Shown here: positions 7,220-16,300 of the stretch, piece after piece | How the letters are laid out: each line of letters starts with the position of its first letter | Numbering within the stretch: position 1 is the stretch's first letter | Source of the DNA: an uncultured Flavobacteriales bacterium | Lineage (GTDB): Bacteria; Bacteroidota; Bacteroidia; Flavobacteriales; BACL11 | DNA: 17,113 bases | Assembly (NCBI GenBank): GCA_913047525.1 | Contig: CAJWUS010000013.1 | Coordinates: 1-17,113 of the forward strand | Direction of reading: 5' to 3' | The notes under the pieces: generated by a model | The model's input: only the letters and a program-made list of their open reading frames with translations | Told to the model about the DNA's origin: nothing | Database searches by the model: none | Program-made: the position numbers and the translations under genes

Positions 7220-8040
7220 GACTTTTTCAGTTGATTTTCTTGTTTTCTCAGTACTTTTGCCGAAATTTTAATACTTATTTCATAAAGTGCCATAAGTGGT
7301 AGAGCTACTAATATCTGACTGGTAATATCGGGGGGAGTTATGATTGCCGAGAGAATAAGAGTCATAACCAATGCATGTTTTCTATAAGTCTGCATAAATT
7401 GAGGTGTTAGTAATCCTGTTTTTGTGAGGAAATAAACCAAAATAGGTAGTTCAAAAACTACTCCATTTGCCAAACAAACAGTTGTAATAGTGCTAATAAA
7501 AGAACTTAAAGAAATCTGATTTGCTACCATTTCACTTACTTGATAAGAGCCTAAGAAATGAACGGACAAAGGAGAAACCACATAATAACCAAACAATACT
7601 CCAAGTAGAAAAAGAGAAGAGGAAAAAAATACAACTCCCTCTGCAACACTGCTTTCATTATCATGCAAAGCCGGCAGAATAAATCGCCACATTTCCCAAA
7701 ATACATAAGGGAAAGCCACTACAAAACCTGCCACTATGGAAGTCATTATATGGGTGCCAAATTGCCCTGACATATTAATATTCATCAGAATAAAAGGCAA
7801 CTCATCCATACAAAGCGCATCTCCCATACCCATTTGCTGAGATAAATAGCAAAGCATTTTATAAGTAGGAAAATTCGGATTTTTTGGGGCAAGCAGGATG
7901 CCATCAAAAAGGATACCTTTGAAAATAAAAGCAATAACAGCAAAAAACAAAACTGCAAGAACTGACCGAACCAAATGCCATCTGAACACTTCTAAATGCT
8001 CTAAAAAAGACATTTCCTGCTTTTGTTTTTCGGTATTCAT
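7216..8040 (-). CDS. tatC: Sec-independent protein translocase subunit TatC
   Basis: TatC is the inner-membrane receptor for twin-arginine signal peptides; with TatA/B proteins it exports folded proteins. The protein has 274 residues with six hydrophobic segments, starting at [19 protein letters not shown]. The conserved [20 protein letters not shown] block after the second segment and the TPPD sequence near the fifth segment support the call. The long first periplasmic loop (roughly 45-90, two cysteines) is larger than in E. coli, as I recall for Bacteroidota TatC. At the position I align with E. coli E15, which contacts the signal peptide, this protein has V18, with E17 next to it. The start ATG follows the kdsD stop directly. 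No tatA is in the window. Confidence 0.93.
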   Translation of the reverse strand: MNTEKQKQEMSFLEHLEVFRWHLVRSVLAVLFFAVIAFIFKGILFDGILLAPKNPNFPTYKMLCYLSQQMGMGDALCMDELPFILMNINMSGQFGTHIMTSIVAGFVVAFPYVFWEMWRFILPALHDNESSVAEGVVFFSSSLFLLGVLFGYYVVSPLSVHFLGSYQVSEMVANQISLSSFISTITTVCLANGVVFELPILVYFLTKTGLLTPQFMQTYRKHALVMTLILSAIITPPDITSQILVALPLMALYEISIKISAKVLRKQENQLKKS

Positions 8041-9006
8041 TTAAGCTATTCCCTCTTTAAGTATATCGTGTATGTGGATAATCCCAATATAATTCTCTTT
8101 CTCAACGACAAGCAATTGGTTGATATTATTCTGCTCCATCATTTTAAGTGCTTCAATAGCCAACTCAGAAGCATTAATCATTTTTGGGTTTTTACTCATT
8201 ATATCTTTTGCAAGGACTTCCTCTATCTTTTTTTCTTTTTCCAGCATCCTTCTTAAATCTCCGTCTGTAATTATCCCTACAAGTTTTTTCCCATCTAGAA
8301 CGGCTGTTGCACCCAATCTCTTCCTGGAGATTTCAATAATTACATCTTTAATGTTTTCATGGCTTTGCACAGATGGAGCTTCATTATTTTTTGCAATATC
8401 ATTTACTTTCAAGAAAAGTTTTTTTCCTAAAACACCCCCAGGATGAAAGCGAGCAAAATCTTTAGCGGTGAAATTTTTACATTCTAAAAGACAAATTGCC
8501 AGGGCATCCCCTAAAACCAGTTGTGCAGTTGTGCTTGAAGTAGGTGCTAAATTGTTTGGGCAAGCCTCTTTTTTAACAGTTGCATCCAACACGCAATTAG
8601 CTCCTTTTGCAAGATAAGAATCATTATTTCCACAAATAGCAACAATTTTGTTTCCCATATTTTTAATAAGTGGCAACAAATATTTTATTTCGGATGTATT
8701 TCCGCTTTTTGAAATACAAATAACAATATCATTTTCTTGAATATTTCCTAAGTCGCCATGAATAGCATCTCCGGCATGCAAAAAGACAGCTGGTTGGCCA
8801 GTGGAATTAAAAGTAGCCACTATTTTACTGGCGATATTGGCGGATTTTCCTACTCCCGCTACTATTACTCTTCCATTAGATGATAATATAAGTTCAACTG
8901 CTTTGGCAAAATCATCATTTAATTTATCACTAAGTTCCGCTATCGAAACAGATTCTAATCGAATAACCGATTTAGCAATATCTAATATTTGTGAAAATGA
9001 TTTCAA
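8041..9006 (-). CDS. kdsD: Arabinose-5-phosphate isomerase (KpsF/GutQ/KdsD family)
   Basis: The enzyme interconverts D-ribulose 5-phosphate and D-arabinose 5-phosphate, the first committed step to Kdo for the LPS core. The protein has 321 residues (E. coli KdsD 328). It carries an N-terminal SIS sugar-phosphate domain with VAGVGKS (49-55), HAGDAIHGDLG (77-87), SKSGNT (99-104) and the family signature NNLAPTSSTT (151-160), then the RFHPGG motif (186-191), followed by two CBS domains (about 208-262 and 268-321). It is the first gene of the minus-strand envelope operon and tatC starts on the very next base after its stop. GutQ or KpsF versions share this architecture; the LPS operon context favours the biosynthetic KdsD role. 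Confidence 0.93.
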   Translation of the reverse strand: MKSFSQILDIAKSVIRLESVSIAELSDKLNDDFAKAVELILSSNGRVIVAGVGKSANIASKIVATFNSTGQPAVFLHAGDAIHGDLGNIQENDIVICISKSGNTSEIKYLLPLIKNMGNKIVAICGNNDSYLAKGANCVLDATVKKEACPNNLAPTSSTTAQLVLGDALAICLLECKNFTAKDFARFHPGGVLGKKLFLKVNDIAKNNEAPSVQSHENIKDVIIEISRKRLGATAVLDGKKLVGIITDGDLRRMLEKEKKIEEVLAKDIMSKNPKMINASELAIEALKMMEQNNINQLLVVEKENYIGIIHIHDILKEGIA

Positions 9007-9050
9007 TCTTTTTATTACTTTAACTAAATAATATTATTTTTATTTCTTTT

Positions 9051-9079
9051 TTGTATTTTATGCAAAAGTATTACTTTTA
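9051..9079 (+). promoter_or_regulatory. Possible recQ promoter
   Basis: TTG at 9051-9053 and TACTTTTA at 9072-9079 are separated by 18 bases, within the range for Bacteroidota -33/-7 elements. The -7 box misses the final G of TAnnTTTG, so the call is tentative. It would give a leader of about 12-15 nt before the ATG at 9099. Confidence 0.35.
9063..9070 (-). promoter_or_regulatory. -7 promoter box of the kdsD-tatC-lptB-hldD operon
   Basis: On the minus strand, TACTTTTG followed by C matches TAnnTTTG and lies 56 bases before the kdsD ATG, leaving a leader of about 45-50 nt made almost only of A and T. It is one base away from the proposed recQ box on the other strand. Confidence 0.55.
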
Positions 9080-9098
9080 GAAAAATATTAATGATTGT

Positions 9099-11282
9099 AT
9101 GAGTAAATCTCAACTTACATTACACGAGCACTTAAAAAAGATTTTTGGTTTTAGCAGTTTTAAAGGTCGACAAGAGGAAATAATTAAAAACCTGCGAGCT
9201 GGAAACGACTCCCTGGTAATAATGCCAACAGGAGGAGGAAAATCCATGTGCTATCAACTTCCTGCCCTTATTGATGAAGGGGTTGCTATTATTGTTTCAC
9301 CGCTTATTGCACTGATGAAAAACCAAGTGGATGCCCTAAGGGGCTTTAATGAAGATGATCGTATTGCTCATGTTCTAAATTCATCCTTAAATAAACAACA
9401 AGTGCAAGAGGTAAAAGATGACCTTTCATCAGGGAAAACGAAACTATTGTATGTAGCGCCAGAATCCCTCACCAAGGAAGAATATATTTTATTTTTCAGA
9501 ACCATTAAGATTTCATTTTATTCTGTTGATGAAGCACATTGTATCTCAGAATGGGGGCATGATTTTAGGCCAGAATACAGAAAACTAAGACAAATAATTG
9601 ACAATATTGGAAGAAAGCCAATTATAGCTCTAACTGCAACTGCTACTCCAAAAGTGCAGCAGGATATTCAAAAAAATCTGAAATTAGAGAATGCAACACT
9701 ATATTTAGATTCTTTTAACAGAGAAAATCTGTTTTATGATATCCGACCAAAAATAAATGTGGAGAAGGAAATCATTAAATTTATAAAACAACACACAGGA
9801 AAATCGGGAATTATTTATTGTTTGAGCAGAAAGAAAGTAGAAGAAATTGCCGAAACTCTGCAAGTAAATGGCATCAATGCGCTCCCCTATCATGCAGGGC
9901 TTGATAGTAAAGTCAGGGTGAAACACCAAGATGCTTTTTTGATGGAAGATGCAGATGTGATTGTAGCTACAATTGCTTTTGGAATGGGAATTGACAAACC
10001 TGATATTCGTTTTGTAATACATCATGATATTCCTAAAAGCTTGGAAGGGTATTACCAAGAAACAGGGCGTGCTGGAAGGGATGGCGGAGAAGGTATTTGC
10101 GTCACTTTTTATAGTTATAAGGATATTGAAAAATTAGAAAACTTCTTACACGGCAAACCTGTTTCGGAAGTGGAAGTTGGAAGATTATTAATCTTGGAAA
10201 CCATCTCTTTTGCTGAAACATCCATGTGCAGAAGAAAATACTTGTTGCATTACTTTGGCGAACAGTTTGATGATGCTAAATGTGAGCAGATGTGTGATAA
10301 TTGCAAACATCCAAAACCAAAGTTTGAAGGGAAAGACTTTGTGAAAAAATTGATGACAACAATGCTGGCTTGTAATGAAAGCTTTAAAGCCAAAGAAACG
10401 GTAAAAGTTTTGGTTGGCGAAAGCAATAGCTTGATAAAGCAACATGCCATGCTAATAAGTGATGTGTTTGCTTGCGGAACAGATAAGGGTAAGGAGTTCT
10501 GGCATGCTGTAATAAGGCAAGCTTATGTAAAAGAACTTATTACAAAAGAAATTGAAACCTATGGCATACTGAAAGTAACAGATGAAGGGGAAAAATTCTT
10601 GAAGAAACCTTATTCTTTCCAGCTTACAGAAGACCATGATTACAACCTATTAAAAACAGAATCGGTAGGGCAACAAAAAGGTGCTGCTGCTGATGTAATG
10701 CTCTTTAAAATACTGAAAGACCACAGAAAGAAAATAGCAAAAGCAAAAGGACTTCCTCCTCCTATTATTTTCTTGGAACCATCCCTTATCGATATGGCAA
10801 ACCAATACCCAATTACTATGGAGGAAATGGGACAAATTCAGGGGGTTGGACAAGGTAAAGCCATGAAATATGGTCAATCTTTCATTGATATTATTACAAA
10901 ATATGTGGAAGAAAATGAGATTGAAAGACCATCAGATATGATGGTGCGCTCATTAGCGAACAAATCGAGCAATAAAATTTATATTATACAAAATATTGAT
11001 AAAAAATTACCGCTCTCTGATATTGCCTCAGCAAAAGGAATTACCGTAGATGATTTGCTAACGGAAATAGAAACCATTGTTGATTCTGGAACAAAAATAA
11101 ATCTGTCTTACCTTATCAATGAGATACTGGAAGATTACCAAATAGAGGAACTTGATGAGGTATTAACCGAATCGGATGAAGCGTCTTTTCATGAATTAAG
11201 AGAAGAATTTGATGAAGACGAATACACGGATGAGGAACTCAGAATATCTCGCATTCAGTTTATATCTCACATGGGCAACTAA
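9099..11282 (+). CDS. recQ: ATP-dependent DNA helicase RecQ
   Basis: RecQ is a 3'-to-5' DNA helicase for recombination and stalled-fork repair. The protein has 727 residues, longer than E. coli RecQ (about 610). Core helicase motifs are all present: the Q-motif region GFSSFKGRQEEII (17-29), Walker A PTGGGKS (43-49), DEAH (144-147), the aromatic-rich loop SEWGHDFRP (150-158), TATAT (179-183) and motif VI ETGRAGRDG (321-329). The RQC zinc site is C377, C395, C399 and C402. A winged-helix segment follows, then an HRDC domain (about 535-605). The last 110 residues hold a helix-turn-helix-like part (LSDIASAKGITVDDLL) and a very acidic tail. The extension is what I recall for Bacteroidota RecQ. A flavodoxin-fold gene starts 4 bases after the stop. 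Confidence 0.96.
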   Translation: MSKSQLTLHEHLKKIFGFSSFKGRQEEIIKNLRAGNDSLVIMPTGGGKSMCYQLPALIDEGVAIIVSPLIALMKNQVDALRGFNEDDRIAHVLNSSLNKQQVQEVKDDLSSGKTKLLYVAPESLTKEEYILFFRTIKISFYSVDEAHCISEWGHDFRPEYRKLRQIIDNIGRKPIIALTATATPKVQQDIQKNLKLENATLYLDSFNRENLFYDIRPKINVEKEIIKFIKQHTGKSGIIYCLSRKKVEEIAETLQVNGINALPYHAGLDSKVRVKHQDAFLMEDADVIVATIAFGMGIDKPDIRFVIHHDIPKSLEGYYQETGRAGRDGGEGICVTFYSYKDIEKLENFLHGKPVSEVEVGRLLILETISFAETSMCRRKYLLHYFGEQFDDAKCEQMCDNCKHPKPKFEGKDFVKKLMTTMLACNESFKAKETVKVLVGESNSLIKQHAMLISDVFACGTDKGKEFWHAVIRQAYVKELITKEIETYGILKVTDEGEKFLKKPYSFQLTEDHDYNLLKTESVGQQKGAAADVMLFKILKDHRKKIAKAKGLPPPIIFLEPSLIDMANQYPITMEEMGQIQGVGQGKAMKYGQSFIDIITKYVEENEIERPSDMMVRSLANKSSNKIYIIQNIDKKLPLSDIASAKGITVDDLLTEIETIVDSGTKINLSYLINEILEDYQIEELDEVLTESDEASFHELREEFDEDEYTDEELRISRIQFISHMGN

Positions 11283-11286
11283 AAAT

Positions 11287-11802
11287 ATGAATACACTAAT
11301 TATATCTTCTTCTTTATCAAAAACATCCCGTTCTTTTATTATTTGTAAAGAAATACATTCCTTATTGCAAGAAAAAGGCGTGAATACAGAATTGGTGGAT
11401 GCCAGAGAAATGGAACTACTCCCCTTTTATAAAGGTCCTACTCCATCCATGGAGAAACTAAGCCAGGAAGTAGCAGAAGCAGACAATATTATTTTTGGAA
11501 TGGGCGTGCATTGTTATTCGGTAAATGACAGCTTGAAAATAATTTTAGACGGCTGTTGCGGTGGCGTAGAAGGGAAGTTTTTTGGAATTATATGTGCAGC
11601 TGGCGGAGAAAGAAGTTACCTTTCTACCATGCACCTTACACAAATTTGCATGAATGAATGGCGCATGATACAACTGCCTAGAATTGTGTATGCAACAAGA
11701 AAAGATTTTGAAGACGATGCCATATCAAATGATGATTTGAAAGATAGAATAAAGCTTTTTTCTGAGGAGTTTTCTAGCATTGGAAAAAAGTTGATTAGTT
11801 AA
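11287..11802 (+). CDS. NAD(P)H-dependent oxidoreductase, flavodoxin-like fold
   Basis: The protein has 171 residues from the ATG at 11287. An in-frame ATG at 11209 lies inside recQ and adds 26 residues without the expected fold, while the chosen start gives MNTLIISSSL, the first strand of a flavodoxin fold leading into the FMN phosphate-binding loop SSSLSKTSRS (7-16). DNIIFGMGVHCYSVNDSLKIILD (67-89) corresponds to the active-site strand and the helix that reads PxYxGSxPGxLKxxLD in NADPH-dependent FMN reductases. GIICAAGGERSYLS (100-113) is the next cofactor-contacting turn. The substrate (FMN, quinone, nitro or azo compound) cannot be told. It probably shares the recQ transcript. Its 3' end overlaps the convergent amidohydrolase gene by 8 nt. 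Confidence 0.85.
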   Translation: MNTLIISSSLSKTSRSFIICKEIHSLLQEKGVNTELVDAREMELLPFYKGPTPSMEKLSQEVAEADNIIFGMGVHCYSVNDSLKIILDGCCGGVEGKFFGIICAAGGERSYLSTMHLTQICMNEWRMIQLPRIVYATRKDFEDDAISNDDLKDRIKLFSEEFSSIGKKLIS

Positions 11803-12976
11803 AATCTTCAGTGGCAAAAAAAGCCATTAAGCCCATCCCTATTTCCAGTGCATTTTCATCAATATTAAAACGGGAAGTGTGCAAACCATGTGTAATTCCT
11901 TTTTCTTTATTGGCTGTTCCTAGTCGGTAGAAACAAGAAGGTACTTTTTGGGAATAATAGGAAAAATCTTCTGCTGTCATCCTTATTGGTAAAAGAGCTA
12001 CATTTTCTTCACCCAAATACTGCTTTGCGCATTCAATTGCCTTTTTAGTAAGTGGAATATCATTTTCCAAAAAAGGATAGCCTTTTCTAATTTCAAAATC
12101 AATTTCTACATTATTTTTTTTACCCAAATTTGAAGAAATCTCTATCATTTTTTTGTGTGCATTTACTCGCCAATCTTCATCCATTGCTCTTAATGTTCCC
12201 ATCATTTTTACTTTGTCTGGCACCACATTGGTAGAGCCATTGCCTTCAATAAAACCTATGGAAAAAACAGAAGGCCCATCATTTTCATTATCAAAATAAT
12301 CATACAATGCAGTTAGCATTGTTGAGGCGACTATTATAGGGTTTTTAGTTTCTTCTGGAAGTGCTGCATGCCCTCCTTTTCCTAAAATTGTTATATACAA
12401 CTCATCAGTTGATGCCATATACATTCCAGCTTTAAAGCCGACTTTGCCTACCTCTAAATCAGGAAAGACATGTTGCCCAAGCATATTATCAACTTTAGGG
12501 TTTTCCAAAACCCCCTCTGAAATCATCTGCTTTGCCCCACCCGGAAGTCGTTCTTCTGCTGGCTGGAAAATAAATTTTATACTGCCCTCCCAATCAGATT
12601 TGAGTGTGTGCAATATTTTAAGAGCTCCTAATAAAGAAGCGGTATGTGCATCATGTCCACAAGCATGCATCACTCCATTATTTTTGGAGCAATAAGCAAC
12701 CTCATTTTCCTCTTGAATAGGTAATGCATCAAAATCTGCTCTTAGGGCTGTGCAACTTTTTTCTGAATTTTTCCCCTTTAATAACACAACAATTCCTGTA
12801 TCGGCAATATGTTCCTGAAAAGGAATTCCCCAATCTGCTAGAATAGATTTTATGTATTTAGAAGTTTCAAACTCTTGAAACGATAACTCAGGATTACTAT
12901 GCAAATTCCTTCTTATATCAATAATTTTAGGAAGAAATTCTTTGGATAAATCTTGTATTTGTTTTTTAGCACTCAC
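11795..12976 (-). CDS. M20-family (M20D) amidohydrolase, GTG start
   Basis: This zinc-dependent hydrolase of N-acyl amino acids or related amides is 393 residues long. The chosen start is GTG at 12976, overlapping the TGA of the upstream transporter (GTGA). The frame is open to an ATG at 13123, but those 49 extra residues are Cys/Trp-rich and lie within the transporter gene, so they are a shadow. Motifs of the HipO/IAA-amidohydrolase group are all present: RRNLHSNPELSFQE (22-35), LRADFDALPIQEEN (78-91), HACGHDAH (104-111; metal ligands C106 and H108), QPAEE (138-142), GQH (167-169), the dimerisation-domain GKGGHAALP (199-207) and the C-terminal THGLH (final ligand about H366). There is no signal peptide, so it is cytoplasmic. 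Its substrate is unknown. Confidence 0.93.
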   Translation of the reverse strand: MSAKKQIQDLSKEFLPKIIDIRRNLHSNPELSFQEFETSKYIKSILADWGIPFQEHIADTGIVVLLKGKNSEKSCTALRADFDALPIQEENEVAYCSKNNGVMHACGHDAHTASLLGALKILHTLKSDWEGSIKFIFQPAEERLPGGAKQMISEGVLENPKVDNMLGQHVFPDLEVGKVGFKAGMYMASTDELYITILGKGGHAALPEETKNPIIVASTMLTALYDYFDNENDGPSVFSIGFIEGNGSTNVVPDKVKMMGTLRAMDEDWRVNAHKKMIEISSNLGKKNNVEIDFEIRKGYPFLENDIPLTKKAIECAKQYLGEENVALLPIRMTAEDFSYYSQKVPSCFYRLGTANKEKGITHGLHTSRFNIDENALEIGMGLMAFFATEDFN

Positions 12977-13341
12977 TTTCCAAAAATCATTTTTATTGCC
13001 GCCACAAGCAACACTACTCCAAAAACCTTTTGAAGCACAGCAGCCGACACGCTTACTGCAAACTTGGAACCAAAATATCCTCCAATAATAAATGTAGTAG
13101 CAATAATTAGTGCAAATTTCCATTCAATAAATCCAGCTTTATAATAGTTCATGGCAGCTAAAATTCCTATTGGAGGTAGCATCACTGCTAGACTTGTTCC
13201 TTGTGCCTGATGCTGACTTAATCCTAAAAATAAAATCATCATTGGAATCATTATCAGCCCCCCACCAATACCAACAATTCCGCTTAATATGCCCGCTAAA
13301 AGTCCAATTACAATAAGAATAATTATAGTGGTAATAGTCAT
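12973..13341 (-). CDS. Half-length TauE/SafE (TSUP) family membrane transporter
   Basis: The protein has 122 residues and is almost entirely hydrophobic, with about four membrane segments (roughly 4-22, 26-42, 50-68 with a charged turn after it, 74-92, plus a last one 100-119). GIVGIGGGLIMIPMMI (21-36) and HQAQGTSLAVM (44-54) match the repeat signature of TSUP sulfite/organosulfur/anion exporters. Full-length members have two such repeats in about 250 residues; only one is present, so it would have to dimerise. The ATG at 13341 is chosen because upstream in-frame starts lie inside the neighbouring gene and add an unrelated sequence. It begins 10 bases after the large barrel gene and overlaps the amidohydrolase by 4 nt. 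Substrate and direction are unknown. Confidence 0.85.
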   Translation of the reverse strand: MTITTIIILIVIGLLAGILSGIVGIGGGLIMIPMMILFLGLSQHQAQGTSLAVMLPPIGILAAMNYYKAGFIEWKFALIIATTFIIGGYFGSKFAVSVSAAVLQKVFGVVLLVAAIKMIFGK

Positions 13342-13351
13342 ATTTGTTTTT

Positions 13352-16300
13352 TTAGAAATCAAGCCCCAAAGATATATATAAAATATTTGGTAACAGATAG
13401 CCATCCTCCACTCCCCAAGCCCAATCGGCACGCAAGAAATAACCAAACAATCTGCTTCTTACGCCAAAGCCAAAACCGCCAACAAATGGGTTTTTCTGTT
13501 TGTCAATGGTAATGGTTACAGGGCCATTTTCAATTACTTCATAGTTGAGTTGGGGTTCCTTTGAAAAAGGAGTTGCCCCATTCCATGCAGTACCAAAATC
13601 AGCAAAAGTTACAATCTGAAAATTATTAATAAACTCAGATGTAATGGGTCTTCTTAAAATATATTTGAAAAGTGGAACTCTCAGTTCAGTATTTAACACA
13701 AAAAAACTGTTGCCATTTCTCACATTTTGGTGAAATCCCCTCATATTAGTAGCTAAAGTTTGATAGCTATAATTTTCGTTCTCCGCTACATCCGTTTCTT
13801 GGTTAAACTTTGGAATCAGCCATGCATCCACTCCTCCCATATAATAAAGCAATTTCTGATTTCCGAAAGAGGTGCTTGCCGCAACTCTGTTTGCCCAAAT
13901 AATGGAATGACTTACTTTTTTATAATTCCTGGCATCCAACCCTAGAATAATCATATCCGTTTTCGCGTCTTCCAATAGGCGATAATATTCTGCAAAAATT
14001 TTGTAGCGCCCACCATTATATAGGTTCAGTCCTTTGTTTATGGTATTTTCAAAAACCACTTCACTTCTGAAGGTAATCCAATTACTGTAAGTGTTCGGTT
14101 TTATAAGATTAATGATGTCTGTTGACATGAAAACTTTTTTATCATTACGGAAACTAAGCGAACCCCTTGTGCTAAATACCTCATCAAAAGGCCAATTAAA
14201 AATACCTCTTAATTCGTAAGAATAGACTCTTTGCAGTGCATTGTCCTTTACCATATTGATACTTTGCCTTGAAAAAATATAGGATTTATCCAATCGATTT
14301 TTATTATCCAGAAAACTCAGCATATAGCCATTACTTTTCAAATCTCCCGAAAGACGCACTCCTCCAATTATTTTATAATCCTCAAACAAATCTGCTGTTC
14401 CAACTTTTATCAAAGCATCAAAATCAGGATTCAAAAACAGTGGCATTTTGTAATTGCTGTATGGCTGATAGGATTTTGTGATGTAGGAATTATCAAACTG
14501 ACTAACGACATAATCGGTAGTAAGAGAAATAAAATAGTTCCGTGCTTTTGGCAATTTAATTGTTTTTCTATTATCTGAAAAATGACTATTTTCTTTGTTA
14601 CTGATTCGATTGTTTATTTCATCAAATGTACCAAACTGAAAATTTTGAATATCCACTTTATTTCCATTCCATAAAGAATCTCTATTAGATTTTTCCGGCT
14701 CAAATTCACTTTCTATTTTATTATTTTTTAGTTGCAAAAAGTAGGAATCCGTTAAATTAATCTCTGGTTTTTTAATTTTCCTACTTAACTTTTTATCATA
14801 AATACTATAGTTTCCATTTAGATAAAGCACCTCCACTAAATGCTTTGCTTTTGGTTTTGTGTCAAAGCAAATAATATCTCTATTGTAGTTTGTAAACGGA
14901 GAAATGGTAAAGTTTTTCTGATAAAAAACGCTTGTGTCTGTCTCTACTTTTACGCTATCTATTTTCACATTAAAACGATTGTTTAGACCGTTCTCATCCG
15001 CCAAAAACCAATATAAATTATCTTTTATTGGCTTTGGCTTTGTTTCATTAATTTCAGGCGTATTGGTAAGGCGTAAAAGTTTTGGGCTTTCAGTTTTATA
15101 ATTATACAAAAACAAATCGTTGGTTCTGTTATGGGATAAAACCTGGCTTTCTTCATATAAAATATTGTTTTTCCTATTGGAGCTGAAAATAATAAATTCG
15201 TTATTTGGCGAAAAAGCAGGATGCAAATCCAGAAATTTATCATTGGTAATATTAGTGAGTTTGTGCCCTACTACTCCAAAGGTAAAAATGTCAGTTTGGT
15301 TTTGGCGAACAGCAGAAAAAAGCAAATTTTTTCCTTTTTTATCGTAAGTCATACTTAGCACTTTTTGTAAATGCTGCAGTTCAAATGTGCTGGTTTTCCC
15401 CTTTGAGATATCGTAGTAATTCATTTGAATTTTTCCTTTTTTCTCAGTGATGTAAGTCAATTTTTTTCCTTTTGGCTCCCATGCAATTACCGGTACTGTA
15501 AAATCTGTAATTCGATCTAATTTGTACCCAACAGAAGCAATCTTTGTTTGCTTTTTAGTTTTCAAATCGTAAAGCCAAATCTTATATTTCCCCATTTCAT
15601 TGCTTACAAAAGCTATTTTCCTTCCCTTTGGGCTTATTTCTATTTGTGTAATTTTTTCTTGGGATTTTATTCTTATCTGTAATTGATTGGAAGAAGGATA
15701 TATTCCTGTTACATCTGTTTGAAAATAATAATCGAGCCATTCCTCATTGATAGTGTTAACCGATTTCCTTAAAACAAATTGAAATCCATTTTCAATATTT
15801 CGGCTAAGACGAACCATATACAAAATTTCGGCAACTGTCGCATTTCCATAGGTATTGCTGATGTAATGCCAAATGGAATAACCAGCAAGCACGGCATCTT
15901 CTTTTTCGAGATGATTGAAATTTTTAAAATCTTCTGTTCCAATTTTGTCTTTTACCAGGTTTTCCATCTGCATATTCCAAGGGTCAGCAATAAAAGCAAC
16001 CAAGCCATCCACAAACCAATCTGGGAGATTCAAAAGTGTAGAGTTGGTAAATGCATCCGCCATATTGCCGCCATACATCATTTCATTAAGCAGAATTTTG
16101 GTTATTCCAGCAGCAATTTGTTTTTTTAGATGATTGTAATCTCCATCAAAATAAAGCAAAACTTTGGTGCCAACAATCTGAGTTTTTCCCCCAATATTAT
16201 ATTCGTCATGCTGCTTGTATCCAATGTTGGATTGCTTAAAATCGGAAAAAGTGTTGTAAATCACAAACTGTATTCTTTTCTCATAATTAAAAACCAACTG

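Noticed and set aside
8120..8446. 108-residue hydrophobic plus-strand frame opposite kdsD that might look like a membrane protein
   Set aside because: It is the complement of the CBS-domain coding region; hydrophobicity arises from reading A-rich codons in reverse. kdsD is clearly real.
11209..11286. Upstream ATG extending the oxidoreductase by 26 residues
   Set aside because: The extension lies inside recQ and precedes the first strand of the flavodoxin fold; the ATG at 11287, right after the recQ stop, fits the family.
13342..13446. 35-residue N-terminal extension of the TauE/SafE protein
   Set aside because: It overlaps the C-terminal strands of the large barrel protein in another frame and does not resemble a transporter start; the ATG at 13341 fits a 10-base intergenic gap.
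15779..16129. 116-residue open frame antisense to the large fusion gene, with others at 13760, 14269, 15120, 15915 and 16130
   Set aside because: The minus-strand gene has a signal peptide, domain motifs and an unbroken frame of 1059 residues; these frames have no recognisable start context or motifs.
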